Shown here: positions 32,483 through 44,296 of the stretch, piece by piece | How positions within the stretch are numbered: position 1 is the stretch's first letter | How the letters are laid out: each line of letters begins with the position of its first letter | Assembly: GCA_032717465.1 (NCBI GenBank) | Contig: CM064653.1 | Span: forward strand, 39,195,555 to 39,259,554 | Length of the DNA stretch: 64,000 bases | Origin: Coenobita brevimanus | Lineage: Eukaryota > Arthropoda > Malacostraca > Decapoda > Coenobitidae | Direction of reading: 5' to 3' | Program-made: the position numbers and the translations under genes | The notes under the pieces: model-generated | What the model saw: the letters and a program-made list of their open reading frames with translations, nothing else | What the model was told of the DNA's origin: nothing | Databases searched by the model: none

Positions 32483-32969
32483 GGATGGTGAACGAGGAAG
32501 AGGCAGAGAGAGGGGGGGGAGAAGGAGGAAGAGGGAGAGAGGGATGGGAGGTATGTAGAGAGGGAGGGAAGGAAGGAGGGAACGAAAGTTGGAGAGGAAG
32601 GGAGGAGAGATGGAAAAGAGAAAGGACAAAAAGAAGGAAATCAAGGAGAGAAAATGAAGGAGAGAGAGTCTAAGGGAGAGGAAGTGGATGGGAGGGAGGA
32701 AGAAGGATGAAGACAGGACAAAAATGAAGGATGAATAGATGGCAAAGAAGGAAGGAAATTGGAAGAAAGAGAAAGAACCTTGAGGGAGAGAGGAAGGAAG
32801 GAAGAGCGTCAGGGAGGGGTAGAAGGAAGGAAGGGAAGGAGGGAAGGGAGGGAGGAAGGAAGGATGGTAGATAGAGAAGGAAACAGGGAGATAAAAGGAT
32901 GATGAACGGAAAAGGAGATGGTAATGAAAGGCAGGAAACTTTGAGGAAATGAAGAGGGGGGTAGAAATG

Positions 32970-33017
<48 letters not shown>

Positions 33018-33546
33018 TTGGCAAATGGAAAGAGATGAAAAGACGAGACAGGCAACGAAACGGGACCTGAAAGGGAAAGAGAGCTATGAAGTGAGAGGCG
33101 AGGGTGAGGTGGAGGATATTAAAAAGAGAGGAGAGGAAAGGAGAGGAGAGGAGAGGAAAGGAGAGGAGAGGAGAGTAGAGCTGGAGAGGAGAGGAAAAGG
33201 AGAGAGAGGGAGAGAGGGGGGGTACAGGAGAGAAATTAACGGTAGAAAAATAATAAAAATCGTGAAGGGGAGGGAGGGAGAGGGAGATTAAAGCGAGGAG
33301 GAGGAGGAGGAGGAGGTAAGGGAGGAAGGGACAGCGAGGAAAGGAAGTAAAGGGAAAGAGAAAAGTGGGGAAGGTGCAAGGGGAAAAAACGAAGAAACAA
33401 GGAGACAGTGGAAGGAAATGTGGAGACGATTAAGAAAGAGTGAAGAGGGAAGAAGAAGAGGGGAAGGGAAAGAGAGGGAGGAGGAGGAGGAGGAGGAACA
33501 CGGAAGCTGAAGCTCTGAGAGAAGAGTGGGGGGAAAAATGATGGTG

Positions 33547-33601
<55 letters not shown>

Positions 33602-34211
33602 ATTCAATGTTTGTATTGGTTGGTTACCCTTGGGCTACCTTGCAAATGGAAAGCCAGGAAGGATGGAAGGAAGGAAGGGAGGTAGAAGTAGAAGGAGAAA
33701 AAAGAAAAACATGAAAGGAAGGGATGCAACAAGTAGAGAGAGAGAGAGAGAGAGAACCAGGAAAATAAACAATGCGCGACTAACGGCGAAAAAAAGACAG
33801 AGGTGGAGAGAGGAAGAAAAGTGGAAGAGATGGAGAGGGAATGAAGTAGGGGAGGAAGGAGAGGGAAGGAAGAGGGAGAGGTGGAAGAAGGAAAGAGGGA
33901 GTGGTGGAGGAAGGAAAGAGGGAGTGGTGGAGGAAGGAAAGAGGGAAAGGTGGAGGAAGGAGGGAGGTATGAAGAGAAAGGGAAGAGGAACTGCTGGAGA
34001 TCAAAAAACAGGAGAGGGGACGCGAAAAGAGAAAGATCAGAGAGGACAGGGAAAAGAAGAAAAACAGAAGAAAATGAGAAGAAAAGAGAGAAAGACAGAA
34101 GAGGAAGATAAAATTCAAAGACAAAAAAAAAAAAAGAAGAGAGAAACGAATAGAGAAGAGCGAACGAAAAAAGTATGAAGGAAAAATAGAGCTAAAAGTG
34201 TCTTAACAGGA

Positions 34212-34246
<35 letters not shown>

Positions 34247-34307
34247 ATAAAGGAGAAACTGTGGTAACGGGAATAAATAATGGCAGAGTCTAAAGAAAAA
34301 TAAAATC

Positions 34308-34349
<42 letters not shown>

Positions 34350-34350
34350 T
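31343..34350 (+). repeat. Long purine-rich tract with embedded (GA)n arrays
   Basis: Three kilobases in which pyrimidines are rare on the + strand. Pure GA arrays lie at about 32273-32298, 32422-32478, 32972-33013, 33550-33592, 33736-33754, 34211-34246 and 34312-34345. (GGAGA)n lies at 33125-33180 and GAG runs at 33297-33315 and 33480-33496. A short ordinary island (ATGTTTGTATTGGTTGGTTA) interrupts it at about 33607. Confidence 0.93.
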
Positions 34351-34439
34351 GAAGAAAAATCCCTAAGCGACTTGAACATAATCTCCTCAACTTTACCAAA
34401 AACTTTCACATAATTCCAATATTTTTCGAAGAATGGCCA

Positions 34440-34672
34440 ATTAATTAAGGTCACACTAGGATGACTAAAATATATCACTTCAAAAAATATATATTGGAAT
34501 CTATATATATTTTTTTTTGAGTGCTAAAATTGAAGAGAAATGAATATACAATTATTTTTATATATTTTTCAGTAATTTTGTACCTTTTGAAAATTAAGTG
34601 AATATTAGACAAAAAAAAATGGTATTATAATAACTTCTATGCAATACTGAAAGAGTAAAGAGTGTAAAATTA
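34440..34672. other. AT-rich unassigned DNA
   Basis: A- and T-runs only. No gene or repeat family recognised. Confidence 0.6.
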
Positions 34673-34674
34673 TG

Positions 34675-34676
34675 GA

Positions 34677-34709
<33 letters not shown>

Positions 34710-34787
34710 TTATTATTATTATTATTATTATTATTTCTACAATCACTGCTATTACTATACTACTACTGCTACTAGTACTACTACTAC

Positions 34788-34815
<28 letters not shown>
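34675..34815. repeat. (ATT)n/(ACT)n compound microsatellite
   Basis: Two ATT runs separated by an ACT/GCT block. 34816-35094 is unassigned. Confidence 0.95.
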
Positions 34816-34818
<3 letters not shown>

Positions 34819-35094
34819 TTCAAGCTCCCAGTTACCCACTCCAGCACACAAGAAACCTTCCCTCGTTGCTCAGACAATTGTTATTCAGAATCCCTCTCTA
34901 TCATCTCCATCCTTCACCTTGGTCTCCCTCTTCTTCTCACTCCCTTTACCTATGACCTTCTTTAACATCTTTATCCATTTATTCATTATTTATTTCTCTT
35001 TATTTATGTAACATTAACACATTCCGCTTTGCCCTACCGCGTCTACATCCACATCTCTCTCATACTGTAATTTCTCACCCTGTCAAATAAACTT

Positions 35095-35260
35095 ACTTAG
35101 ACCACAGGCAAGTAACTGGAGGATAGACAGATTGATAGACAGATACATGGACACAGACAGACAGATAGATAGATGGGTAGATGGATAGACAGTCACAGGC
35201 ATTGATAGACAGACTGATAAATACACCAGGTAGATAGATAGAATGATAAAGAGATGAAGC
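35095..35260. repeat. GATA/GACA-rich tract
   Basis: Imperfect AGATAGATAGA and ACAGACAGA repeats. Similar tracts lie at 36415, 41160, 43140 and 57655. Confidence 0.85.
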
Positions 35261-35380
35261 CCATTTTACATCCTTTTTCCCAGGCAATATATCTTTCTCT
35301 ACCTCCCTCCCTTTTCTCTCCCTCTCTCCCCCCCTCCACTCCCCCTAGAGAAATTCGTCCTGAAAAATGTAGGTAGCAGT

Positions 35381-35383
<3 letters not shown>

Positions 35384-35428
<45 letters not shown>

Positions 35429-35489
35429 CATGATTTACTCTGAAACACACACACACACACACTTGCATGTTTAGTTTAGTTTTTTTTTT

Positions 35490-35550
<61 letters not shown>
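35384..35550 (-). repeat. (GA)n, (AC)n and (CT)n(CA)n arrays
   Basis: (GA)n at 35384-35426, (AC)n at about 35444-35462, then a T-run and (CT)n at about 35491-35505 passing directly into (CA)n to 35550. Confidence 0.95.
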
Positions 35551-35555
<5 letters not shown>

Positions 35556-35694
35556 AGTCGTGGGTGCGTGTTTTACTGCCGACTTTCCCCCCGAGTTTCT
35601 CATTCACCTGCTCCCAATATTTTTTCACCTCCCATTTTCTTTCTTTTTTTCTCGAAGTCTTCAGCGTTTATTTTCTTAACTTTTTAATTTCCAG

Positions 35695-36003
35695 GCTCCT
35701 ATGACTCACTCCCAGCTGAATAAAATCGTCTGGCGTTAGAGGATGCTAGAGTTATCCCGTCCATGAGGCGATTAATTTCCCTTTGGTATATAACATCGTC
35801 CTCTTAATCCCGTCAATAAGGTGATTTTTTTTTCTTGCTGCCACCAGACGATTTATTCTGCTAAGGGGGGTTTTCCGGACTGAAGGGGTTAGCTGCTGGC
35901 CTTCACTAACCCCCTGACCTCAAGACGTACCTCCTAAACTGAAGAAAATCGTCACGTGAGAATATAAAACTAACTGAGAAACGACGTCTTCAGGGGGTTA
36001 ACC
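35695..36003. mobile_element. Two family F copies
   Basis: First, a right arm CAGCTGAATAAAATCGTCTG at 35713-35732. Second, a nearly complete copy from TTAATCCCGTCAATAAGGTG (35803) through CACCAGACGATTTATTCTGC, centre GACTGAAGGGGTTAGCTGCT and CACTAACCCCCTGACC, right core GAAGAAAATCGTCACG, to outer end GACGTCTTCAGGGGGTTA. Confidence 0.78.
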
Positions 36004-36414
36004 TCATCACTGCACTAACTATACATCACTAACGTTAAATGGAGGCAGGAGCTCTAGGAAATATCTGCAAGGTAATTTTCTTGATATTCTCTTGTTAATA
36101 ATGACCGTATACCTTTTTTTTGTTACGCATTTACGCCAATATTACCCTGAAAAAAAAATTAAGCAAAAAAAAAAAAATGACAAAAAAAATCAATACGATG
36201 CCTTAAATATCCCCCCCCCATTTCACGTCATCGTACTGAAGTGGTTCCTTTTCCTCCCCCCCCACCCCCCCTCCAGCATGCGGAAACCCCCCCCTCCAAG
36301 ACAAGCCATAAGGGCGAGACTGGTGGCTATGTGCATGGGGTTAGCGACCTTAGGGCACCTGTGGCTTAGTATTGTTTTCAGCAAGCACATTTGGAGATTT
36401 TAAAGTGCTGCGCA
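36004..36414. other. Unassigned DNA with A- and C-runs
   Basis: Poly(A) runs near 36150-36190 and CCCCCCCC runs near 36212 and 36256-36293. Nothing coding. Confidence 0.65.
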
Positions 36415-36640
36415 GAGATAGATAGATAGATAGATAGATAGACGGATAGATAGGTGGACAGAGATAGATATATAGACAGGTGGAGAGTTGATGACAAATA
36501 AACAAGTGGACATAGATAGATAGATAGACGGCTAGTTAGCGACAAATAGACCAATGGATAGATAGACAGGCAGGCAGATAGATAGATATAGTTAGACAGA
36601 TAAAGAGAGAGAGAGAGGGGGGGGGGAGCGCGAAAGAACA
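36415..36640. repeat. (GATA)n-rich tract and G-run
   Basis: Perfect GATA units at the start, degrading to GACAGGTAGATA-type repeats, ending GAGAGAGAGGGGGGGGGGAG. Confidence 0.88.
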
Positions 36641-36714
36641 CGGAACACATTTGCATATCTGGCGTTTCCCTTTCAAAAATTTAATTAGTATAAAAATCGA
36701 TTACGTGAGCGCAC

Positions 36715-36840
36715 CCCCCCCCTCTCTCTCTCTCGTGCCCACCAATATTTTTCCTACATATCCATTTCTCTCTATTGCGCCCACCCATATTTCTCTCCCT
36801 CTCTCTCTCTTGCGTCCACCTATATTTATTTATCTACATA

Positions 36841-36893
<53 letters not shown>

Positions 36894-36938
36894 ATTTATT
36901 GCGCCCACCTATATTTTTTTCTCTACATCTCCCCCCCC

Positions 36939-36973
<35 letters not shown>

Positions 36974-37336
36974 AGTTTAATTTCGTGATTGCAATTTGAT
37001 TTCCCAACTTTTTTCGTCACTCTTTTCTCTCTCTCCCTCCGTCCTTTCCTCCCTTCCTTCGTATCTCTCTTACTTTCCTCCCTCTACTTCTCTCTCTCCC
37101 TCACTTTCCTCCCTCTTCTTCTCTCTCTCTTTCCTCCCTCCTCTTCTTCTCCTCTCTCTCTCTCTCTCTCTCAGTTTCCTCCCTCTTCTTCTCCTCTCTC
37201 TTTCACTTTCCTCCCTCTTCTTCTCCTCTCTCACTTATCTCCCTCTTTTTCTCCTCTCTCACTTTCCTCCCTCTTTCTCTCCTCTCTCTCTTTCTCACTT
37301 TTCTCCCTCTTCTTCTCTCACTTTCCTCCCTCTTCT

Positions 37337-37393
<57 letters not shown>

Positions 37394-37570
37394 ACTCACT
37401 CACTTTCCTCCCTCTTCATCTTCTCTCTCTCTCTTCCCTCTCTTTTTTGCTTAGCTTATTCTCTTTTCGTCTCTTTAATTTTACTTCTGTTTTCTTCGAC
37501 TCTTTTCCTTTCATTTTATTTTTCCTTTATTTCTGTGTCCACTTATTCTTTTTACTGCAGTTATCGTTTA

Positions 37571-37607
<37 letters not shown>

Positions 37608-38160
37608 CCCTTCTTCCCTCCCCCCCTCTCTCTCCACCTCTACCTTCCTCTCTCCCCTTCCCTACCCTCCTCCTTCAACTTATACCCCTTTCCATTTATA
37701 CCTTCCCCCCTCCTTTCCTCTCCTCCCTCTCCCTCTCTCCCTCCCTCCCTCTCACCCTGACTGCTGTGAGAGTAACTCCTACCCCCCCCCCACTCTCACC
37801 TTAAAGCAGTACCTCCATGACTCTCTCTCTCTCTCTCTCAATATCTTACTTTTTATTAATCTCTTTATAAAGCTCCCTCCCTCTCACTCCCTCCTTTGCT
37901 CCTGTCATAAGCATCCCATCCACTCTCCCTACGTCTCCCTCACTCCATATTCCTCCACGAATCTCCCTCGTTTCCTCCCCCCCTCTCTTCTCCCTCCCTC
38001 TCGTCTTCCTTCTACCTTCTCTCCATCTGTGACTTTACCTCCCTCTCTTCATACCTCCCCACACTCTTCCTCTCTCTTTATGGTTCTTCCTCCTTCCCTC
38101 TCTCTCTCTCTCTCTCCTCGCTCCCCTTTCCCCGTCTCCTATCTCTTTCCTGCCTGATAT
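36715..38160 (-). repeat. Pyrimidine-rich tract with (CT)n arrays
   Basis: About 1.4 kb of CTCTCTCCCTCTT-like DNA. Pure (CT)n arrays at about 36842-36890, 36944-36971, 37340-37389 and 37577-37604. A TTTCCTCCCTCTTCTTCTCC unit repeats loosely across 37060-37420. Open frames across it are artefacts. Confidence 0.93.
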
Positions 38161-38164
38161 CGGT

Positions 38165-38460
38165 TGCATCTCCCTGCCTGCCTCCTGCCTCCCCCTGCCT
38201 GCTGCCTCTCTCTGCTTGCTTGCCTGCTTCCTCCCCTAGCCTGCCTATTCACTGCCTCCCCAAGTCGACCTACCTGCTGCCTCCCCTTGCCTGCCTACTG
38301 TCTCTCCTGCCTGCCTGCCTGCTGCCTCTCCATCCTTGGCTGCCTTATGCCTTCCTCTGCCTCTCTCTGTTGTTCGTCTGTCTGTCTGTCTTAATCTCTA
38401 TCTACCTATCTGTCTATCTATCCATCTGTCTGTCTGTCCAAGCCTAGTTTTGGTCTGTCT
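38165..38460. repeat. (TGCC)n-like then (TCTG)n tract
   Basis: CCTGCCTGCTGCCTCCC-type repeats to about 38350, then CTGTCTGTCTGTC and CTATCTATC. Confidence 0.88.
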
Positions 38461-38544
38461 GTGCAACTCTTCTACCTCTCATTCATCCCTTCATTTTTCC
38501 TCTTCATTTTTATTCACCTGTTTCTCTGTCCTCTTTTAATCAGC

Positions 38545-38657
38545 ACACCATCACCTCTCTCTCTCTCTCTCTCTCTCTCGTCCCCTACATAACTTTCAAC
38601 CCTTTTCTAATCATCATTCCTTCGTATCTCTCCTTCCAATATACTCACTCACTAATT

Positions 38658-38700
<43 letters not shown>

Positions 38701-38805
38701 GCCCCCAAATATAATGTTCAACCCTTTTCTAATCATCATTCCTTCGTATCTCTCTTTTCAATACACTCACTAAATTCTGTCTGTCTGTCTCTCTCTCTCT
38801 CGTCT
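38545..38805 (-). repeat. (CT)n blocks with a duplicated unique spacer
   Basis: The spacer TTCAACCCTTTTCTAATCAT then CATTCCTTCGTATCTCTC occurs twice, near 38595 and 38718, each preceded by a (CT)n array (about 38552-38579 and 38658-38697). Array plus spacer was duplicated as a unit of about 120 bp. Confidence 0.9.
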
Positions 38806-38859
38806 TTTACACATGTATTCAGAAACTCCTGCTGTATATTCGATGACATTTGTATTATC

Positions 38860-38894
38860 ACCATTATTACTACTACTACTACTACTACTACTAC

Positions 38895-38930
<36 letters not shown>

Positions 38931-38985
38931 CATCATCATCATCTTCGTAATCATCATCATCGCCATTATTATTATTTTGATTATT
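38860..38985. repeat. (ACT)n(ATT)n(ATC)n compound microsatellite
   Basis: Nine or so ACT units, 13 or so ATT units and six ATC units, then interrupted ATC and ATT. Confidence 0.95.
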
Positions 38986-39059
38986 TTTATAATTACCCCT
39001 TCCTCCATCATTTTTTTTTTGACCCAGCACAAAGGGACCTCTCTTAGTTGTTCTCATTA

Positions 39060-39361
39060 CCTCCGCCAACGAAGTTGGAGGAGGTTATGTATCCACCTGT
39101 GTTTGTTTGTTTGTCCACACGATATGTCCAACAGTTCTCAATGAATTTCAGTGAAATTCTGTGGAAGGGTGGGCCGTGGGCCAAGAAAGAATTGAGTAAA
39201 TTTTGGGGCGGATCCGGATCCGGAGTATCCCGCACAATGTAAGTTCAACAAATTTTCAATGAACCTTTGTGGATGAGTGGGCCGTGGGCCAAGAAAGGCC
39301 TGATTAAATTTTGGGGCGGATCCGCATCCGGCATTGGCGGAGGTATGCACTCTCTAGATGC
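39060..39361 (+). mobile_element. Family H element, copy 2, with internal duplication
   Basis: Perfect short inverted ends CCTCCGCCAA...TTGGCGGAGG. After the GTTTGTTTGTTTGTCC block, the segment GTGGGCCGTGGGCCAAGAAA...TAAATTTTGGGGCGGATCCG is present twice in tandem (about 39130-39240 and 39245-39335, about 110 bp apart). It ends GGAGGTATGCACTCTCT. Non-coding. Confidence 0.8.
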
Positions 39362-39470
39362 TAATTGTTATTGTTATTGCTGCTGTTATTGTTCTTGTGC
39401 CAGGCTTTTCTGTACGTAAGTTCGGTAGATGCACCATCCTTTCTTCGGGGAGCAGTGAGTGTGATTGTTG

Positions 39471-39900
39471 GCTCTCATTACGACACGGCGCTGTGCAGTG
39501 TTGGTGTGGATGAGTGGTGGCAGGGGTGTGGATTAATTTGTGTGCGTGCGTTGCTTAAGTGTATTTGTCTGCGTGTTTGCGTGCGAGTATGAGTAATTGG
39601 CCCTCATTACAAAATTCCTCTTGTGAATAGTGTTTGTGTGTGCATAAGTGTTTGCCTGGGTGTGGATAAATTTGTGTGCGTGTGCGTGCCTAAGTGTATC
39701 TGTGTGCGTGAGTGAGTGTATGCGTGTGAGTGTGTGAGTGTTTGACCCTCATTACGAAACGCCTCTTGTGCATAGTGTGTGCGTGAGCGTGGATAAATGG
39801 GTGTGTGCGTGCGTGCTTAAGTGTTCCTGTGTGCATTGAGTGTTTGCGTGCGCGTGCAGGTGTGAGTGTTTAGGCGCCATTATGAAAGCGCTCTGTGTTC
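39471..39900 (+). repeat. TG-rich long-period tandem array, ~128-145 bp unit
   Basis: Unit starts GGCCCTCATTACGAAACGCC then TCTTGTGCATAGTG, continues GGTGTGGATAAATTTGTGTG and CGTGCTTAAGTGTATCTGTG. Starts lie near 39470, 39599, 39744 and 39872, the last unit being partial. A (TTG)n-like stretch at 39364-39395 precedes it. Confidence 0.82.
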
Positions 39901-40071
39901 TTTGACAGTGTTTGCTGTTTGCTTCTGCCGTGCTGGAGTCTGGGCTTTATTTCCTTCTCTTTTCTTTCTCCTTTATTTTTTTTTTCTTTTTATTTTTCCC
40001 TTTTTTTATCTTCTGTTTCGGGTTGGATCCTGAAATGTGTGTTCGTATACAAGGGGCGTATATTACAATGG

Positions 40072-40074
<3 letters not shown>

Positions 40075-40111
<37 letters not shown>

Positions 40112-40141
40112 TAATTATACATACAGAAACAGAGCCATACA

Positions 40142-40207
<66 letters not shown>
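40075..40207 (-). repeat. (AC)n array, then (CT)n(CA)n compound array
   Basis: (AC)n at 40075-40110, then (CT)n at 40142-40167 passing directly into (CA)n to 40207. Confidence 0.96.
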
Positions 40208-40211
<4 letters not shown>

Positions 40212-40255
40212 AGAAGTTTCAGCCTGGCATCGAAATCTGAACTAAATTTCACCTT

Positions 40256-40319
40256 TAACCCCTTCAGGCCGAGGATGCTACCTGTAATTTATTCTCGATA
40301 TCTACGGGCGAGTTTATTC

Positions 40320-40354
<35 letters not shown>

Positions 40355-40355
40355 A
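40256..40355 (+). mobile_element. Family F left end followed by (GA)n
   Basis: TTTAACCCCTTCAGGCCGAGGA and TTATTCTCGATATCTACGG are F-like. A (GA)n array of about 15 units follows at 40323-40353. An isolated right arm, GCTGAATAAAATCGTCTGGG, lies at about 40648-40667; the DNA between holds nothing recognised. Confidence 0.5.
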
Positions 40356-40739
40356 ACCCATACCTCAACAGAGAACACATAAAACAGTGGCCAACAGCAA
40401 GAGTTATAAATCTCCTCAATACATCACCTCACACATAGCTCTTGGAAAAAAAAAAAAAACACGAATTCTTTTATTTCCCTTTCCCTTTAGGCTCACCACT
40501 GCAACATTTAAAGCTTGCATTCCACGCCTATAAATTTCCAAACGCTGATATTTACTACTGAACCAAACGCTAAATCCATTTTTTAACTGAACACAATTTC
40601 CTTCTGCAAACAATTTCATGCTTTTTGTCAGCCTTCTGCAACGCGAATGCTGAATAAAATCGTCTGGGAGTAGTATCAGTGAGTTATAAATGGGTGGTTT
40701 CAAGCAAAATCTTTATTAACATCAGAGTTCTTGATCAGT

Positions 40740-40985
40740 TTTCCCTCCCCCTCCTCCTCCCCCATCACCACCATTCTCATCCTCCCTCTCTCTTCCCTTC
40801 CTCCCCACCACTCTCCTCCCCAGTTTTTTCTTCCCCTCCATCACCACCCTTCTCATCCCCCTCTCATCCCTCCCCTCATCATCCCTCTCTCATTTTCTTT
40901 CTTCCCTCCGTCCCTATCTCTCTCATTCTCTCCCCCCACTTCCTCTTCAATCCCCTCTCTCCCCTCCCCTCCACTCCCGCAGATC
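40740..40985 (-). repeat. Pyrimidine-rich tract
   Basis: TCCCCCTCATCACCACC-type repeats over about 240 bp. Confidence 0.85.
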
Positions 40986-41159
40986 CTATTGGGGGTGACC
41001 GAAACCAAACGATCTATTCATACGCGTCCTTTATAAAACCAAAATAATTCGCACACACCAAATTTCCCTTCACATGAATTTTGATTTTTTTTCTGCGAGC
41101 CATGAAAGAGCATTTGGTTCATAAATATGCGCTTTATGAAGACCCTCAGACGCTCGGTG

Positions 41160-41288
41160 CTACTCATATCTATCTATTTATCTATCCACTTATCTATCTA
41201 TTTGTCTATCTAGCTATCTATACCTACCTACCTATTTACCTATGTCTGTCTAACTATCTATACCTACCTACCTATTTACCTATCTATC

Positions 41289-41347
<59 letters not shown>
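41160..41347. repeat. (TATC)n/(TACC)n tract and (GT)n array
   Basis: TATCTATTTATC and CTACCTACCTATTTACC repeats to about 41290, the latter unit duplicated, then about 27 GT units. Confidence 0.95.
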
Positions 41348-41572
41348 CGTCCACGGGTAATGCACAAAGGTTTACTCATGTTTCATTTGCGTGCGTGTGT
41401 GTAATGGCGTGTGCTGGTGGTCCCTGTATTGTGTGTGTGTGTGTGTGTTTTCTTCTCTCTTTCTCTGTTCCCTGCCTGCTCCTCTCTCTTTGTTCCCCTT
41501 CCTCTTCTCTCCTTCCTCTTTCACACCTGTCCCTTCTTCCTAGTCTGTTGTTTCATGTGCTTATCCTCTTTC

Positions 41573-41638
<66 letters not shown>
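41573..41638. repeat. (GT)n microsatellite
   Basis: About 32 GT units after a CT-rich stretch. 41639-42100 is unassigned. Confidence 0.97.
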
Positions 41639-41640
<2 letters not shown>

Positions 41641-42149
41641 CAGCTAACCTTGGTGTATCTGTGAATGCAGGAGTTGGTAATCTATTTTACAGTGTCAATG
41701 CCAATCTTGCACATGTACAATAGGAACAACAATCTCCTTTACTATCCCACTCCGTCAATTTCCTTACTATTCCACGCGTCTAAATTGCATTATGTGTAGG
41801 TGCACCAAAAGAATGTGTAGATATGTCAGTAATGGGTAAAATGAATGTGAAAAACTACTAAATGGATGTGTGAATGTGGGAAAAGTGAATGCGTAGGTGC
41901 GGCGTGCGTGTGTAATGTGCAATTGTGTTAGTGTGTTTAATGCTCTTACACTGCGTAATGAAAGAGAGGGTGTTAGTTTTCGTTCCGGCAGTAAACATTT
42001 AAACATCGCTGTGAGAACTGAGTATTAAAAAGAATATACTTGCTTTGGAAATATTACCATGTTTATTTGTGGTGCTCTCTCTTCATCTTATTTTATTTTT
42101 CCCTTTTTTTATTTGTTTTCTCGGCTTTGGTTGAATTTTTTTGGGGGTG

Positions 42150-42185
<36 letters not shown>

Positions 42186-42840
42186 GCATTATATTATGGC
42201 TACGCATGTTGCTCCCCTTTTTAAAGCTCTTTCTCATTCGCTTAACTCATTTTTCCTCCCGCTGTGAACATATTACGGTCATTTCGGCTGCCTCTCTCTC
42301 TCTCTCTCTCTCTTTCAGCTTATTATGCACACCACTGTAGTTTTTCTCTTTTCTTTTACCTCTCTCATTCTCTCTAACTCTCTTTTCCAACCACTGTGAA
42401 GATATTATGACAGCTTCAGTTGCTTCTCTCTTTTTCCACTCTCTTTCTCTCCTTCTTTGTGCTCTTCATTGTCCATTTCACTTTTTCATATTCTCTCACT
42501 GTTCCCCCCCCCTCTCTCTCTCTCTCTCTAAAGCTCCATTTCTGTCTCTCATTAATTTCTTTCTCAAAATTTCTCCTTTTGCCATTAAACAAAGCCCTCG
42601 CTCACTCCTTCTCCTTCTCTCCCCCCTCCCCCCTTTCTCTCTAATCATCCCACACACAAACACCCAGTCCTCTCTCTCTCTCTCTCTCTAACCCCCCACA
42701 CACAAGCGCCCACACACAGTCCCTCCAGTCCCCCCCCCATCTCTCTCTAACATCCACACACACAAACACCCACACAATTCACCCAGTCTCCCCCCCCCTC
42801 TCTCTCTCTCTCTATCTCACACACACACACACACACACAC
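42150..42840 (-). repeat. CT-rich region with (CT)n and (CT)n(CA)n arrays
   Basis: (CT)n at about 42151-42184, 42293-42314, 42519-42529 and 42670-42689, and a final CCCCCCCC-(CT)n-TAT-(CA)n array at about 42790-42840. The DNA between is also pyrimidine-biased. Confidence 0.9.
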
Positions 42841-42966
42841 TAGAGAACTCAGGGTAATTACAATATTGACCTATGACCTGCATAATTAACTCCCTGACTT
42901 ATGATAACTTCTTTTTGACTTTGATTATTTCCCTCTGACTTTTTTTTTCTTTAATTTGGGAAAGAT

Positions 42967-43110
42967 CTCTCGTACTGGAGGGGTTAATGAAGGCTGTATC
43001 TAACCCCTCCAGTTCGAAAAATAAGCGTCTGAGGCTGAATGAAATCGTCTGGTGGTAGTAGTAGTGGGAATAGGGTAAAAAAATGTCATGGAACTAAGGG
43101 AGTTGGAAAC
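42967..43110 (+). mobile_element. Family F copy, centre and right arm
   Basis: The centre is an exact small palindrome, GGAGGGGTTA...TAACCCCTCC, around ATGAAGGCTGTATC. It is followed by GAGGCTGAATGAAATCGTCT then GGTGGTAGTAGTAG. Confidence 0.72.
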
Positions 43111-43139
43111 AGGCATGATTAATTTTGCACCTGATTGAT

Positions 43140-43330
43140 TGGTAAATAGGTTGATAGATACACAGGCAGTAGACAGACAGATAGTAATAGACGGCAGATA
43201 AATTGATAGCTAGATAGATACACATAGATAGATAGACAGATATATAGGTATAGATAGACTAACAGACTGAGAGATCAATAGACAGACAGACAGACTGAGA
43301 GATCAACAGACAGACAGACAGACAGGAAGA
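43140..43330. repeat. GATA/GACA-rich tract
   Basis: AGATAGATAGAC and ACAGACAGACAGAC repeats. The unit GACTGAGAGATCAACAGACA occurs twice. 43331-43627 is unassigned. Confidence 0.88.
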
Positions 43331-43627
43331 TGGACAGACAGACAATTAAAGATATTCAGTTAAATAGATAAATAGCTCTGACAGACAAACACACATAATC
43401 AACACACACAAACAAACACATAGAGACATACAGACTAACACCTAATAAACAAAGTGCCCATGTCAATAGCTTCACGGTCTCCCAGCTGTGTACATATTTG
43501 GGTATTACAGAGTACATTTTGAAGCGTTACAAATTCTCTTAATTAGCAATGTACACAGGCTGATACTCTGACACAAATTAACACTGTAAATACACCCTCT
43601 CCTACAGCGTACACTCGGTAGGGGAAA

Positions 43628-43799
43628 TATTTGTGTTGTTGTTGTTGTTATTATTATTATTATTATTGTTGGTGGTGGTGGTAGTAGTAGTAGTAGTAGC
43701 AGTAGTATTTTTATTATTATTATGATTGTATTACTACTACTATTACTATGTTGATTATTATTATTATCATTATTATTACTATTATTGTTTATTATTACT

Positions 43800-43835
<36 letters not shown>
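43628..43835. repeat. Mixed trinucleotide tract (GTT, ATT, GGT, AGT)
   Basis: About 200 bp of successive trinucleotide arrays, ending in about 12 ATT units. Confidence 0.94.
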
Positions 43836-43837
43836 GC

Positions 43838-43905
43838 TCCTTCAATTTGGTGACGTACTTATATTTTTATTTCATGCTTACTGATAGAGTGAGGGGCCTA
43901 CCATC
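43838..43905 (+). mobile_element. Family F left-end fragment
   Basis: CTCCTTCAATTTGGTGACGT then ATTTCATGCTTACTGATAGA resembles the F outer end and inner left arm without the core. Confidence 0.45.
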
Positions 43906-43946
43906 CACTCACCTGATCTAGTGCTGCCTTCAGGTGATTCTGCTCT

Positions 43947-44030
43947 GTGACAAGCCAAAGGGTTTACCATAACCCATTAAACCAGTTACTACGCTGGGTG
44001 GTAACCATATCACCAAATGTGGCCTGGTTG
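43947..44030 (+). repeat. Family M dispersed repeat, copy 1
   Basis: GTGACAAGCCAAAGGGTTTA, AAACCAGTTACTACGCTGGG and TGGTAACCATATCACCAAAT match copy 2 at 53395-53480. Confidence 0.72.
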
Positions 44031-44076
44031 TCTACAAGGTCTAACACTATCACCACATCACCACAAATCTTTATCA

Positions 44077-44077
44077 C

Positions 44078-44130
<53 letters not shown>
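44077..44130. repeat. (AC)n microsatellite within an ACC-rich region
   Basis: About 26 AC units. CACCACA-rich DNA continues to about 44275. Confidence 0.95.
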
Positions 44131-44131
<1 letters not shown>

Positions 44132-44296
44132 GGTCCACCACATCAAACCACCACACCACAATGAACCACAAAACATCAAACACACCACTACATCACCACA
44201 ACTACCACAGCCCCGCGTACAAACAGCACTACACCACACTGCCACCACCACCACAAGTACCGCCTACACTCAACCACATTTGAATTTTCGCTTTGT

